From: an uncultured bacterium
GTDB taxonomy: Bacteria; Hydrogenedentota; Hydrogenedentia; Hydrogenedentales; Hydrogenedentaceae
Reading direction: 5' to 3'
NCBI GenBank assembly: GCA_937124615.1
Contig: CAKZKR010000008.1
Coordinates: 1-64,000 of the forward strand
Length of the DNA stretch: 64,000 nt
This document shows, in pieces, positions 63,968 to 64,000 of this stretch (position 1 is the stretch's first letter; the number at the start of each line of letters is the position of its first letter). The notes below the pieces were generated by a model. That model made no database searches. It worked only from the letters and a program-made list of their open reading frames with translations, and was not told the DNA's origin. The position numbers and the translations under genes were made by a program.

Positions 63968-63983
63968 AGCAATTCTTATACCA
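63968..63983 (-). promoter_or_regulatory. Sigma-54-type (-24/-12) promoter for flgK
   Basis: On the minus strand TGGTATAAGAATTGCT matches the consensus TGGCAYRNNNNTTGCW at every fixed position except one (C to T after TGG), with correct GG-to-GC spacing. It lies about 50 bases before the flgK start. Sigma-54 control of hook-associated genes is common in flagellated bacteria, and a sigma-54 activator gene is in this window. Confidence 0.6.
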
Positions 63984-64000
63984 ATTATCGGCAAAATAAT

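Overview
The window is a gene-dense, AT-rich stretch of chromosome from a diderm, flagellated bacterium. The diderm call rests on pal/cpoB, several lipoproteins and a likely outer-membrane barrel; the flagellar call on flgK. One secreted protein carries a Glu/Gly-rich linker followed by a duplicated, dockerin-like Cys-containing tail, and two lipoproteins carry similar Glu/Gly linkers. From memory, such tails are typical of Candidatus Hydrogenedentota proteins; that phylum is my best guess, by recall and not by search. There is no prophage, CRISPR array or recognisable insertion sequence.

Layout. 1-12 kb: a partial glutaminyl cyclotransferase lipoprotein, a radical SAM/SPASM protein, a secreted glycosidase-like protein, a ceramidase-like membrane protein overlapping a Dabb protein, an SDR oxidoreductase, the large SGNH-hydrolase surface protein, an aminotransferase and a TMTC-like membrane/TPR protein. 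12-15.4 kb: a ferrous-iron operon (DtxR-type regulator, Cys-rich small membrane protein, FeoA, FeoB) behind a palindromic operator, next to tRNA-Asp. 15.4-21 kb: a eukaryote-type UDP-sugar pyrophosphorylase, a zinc-ribbon protein, a DUF1573 protein and a BadF-type sugar kinase, then cpoB and pal. 21.3-23.2 kb: a minimal SufC plus single SufBD pair and tRNA-Leu. 23.4-27.9 kb: an FMN-riboswitch-controlled riboflavin operon (ribD, ribE, ribBA, a DUF2007 gene, ribH, nusB).

27.9-40 kb: a very long coiled-coil/membrane/LRR protein, a zinc-ribbon/MshEN/HDOD protein, a radical-SAM-like protein without the SAM cluster motif, carA, a beta-propeller lipoprotein and a Tat-exported Gfo/Idh/MocA oxidoreductase. 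40-45 kb: pyrC, a pyrR-pyrB fusion, rtcB and a Nudix hydrolase, all on the minus strand. 45-53 kb: an alpha/beta hydrolase, a probable outer-membrane protein, a Pat-type acetyltransferase, an SCP2 protein and a lipoprotein plus DTG/PDZ protein pair. 53.4-53.9 kb is the only real gene desert; it holds a GC-rich island bounded by a perfect 13-bp inverted repeat. 54-64 kb: a two-domain PPK2, a secreted TIM-barrel protein, a sigma-54 activator, hslV, a 32-codon Lys/Ala/Pro repeat gene, a beta-lactamase/NamZ fusion and flgK behind a sigma-54-like promoter.

Connections: carA, pyrR-pyrB and pyrC give part of pyrimidine synthesis. The riboflavin operon is nearly complete. NamZ, the BadF kinase and the UDP-sugar pyrophosphorylase could serve amino-sugar or cell-wall recycling. 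The least explained items are the 53.4-kb island, the Lys/Ala/Pro mini-gene with its hairpin leader, and the unusual fusions (PyrR-PyrB, beta-lactamase-NamZ).
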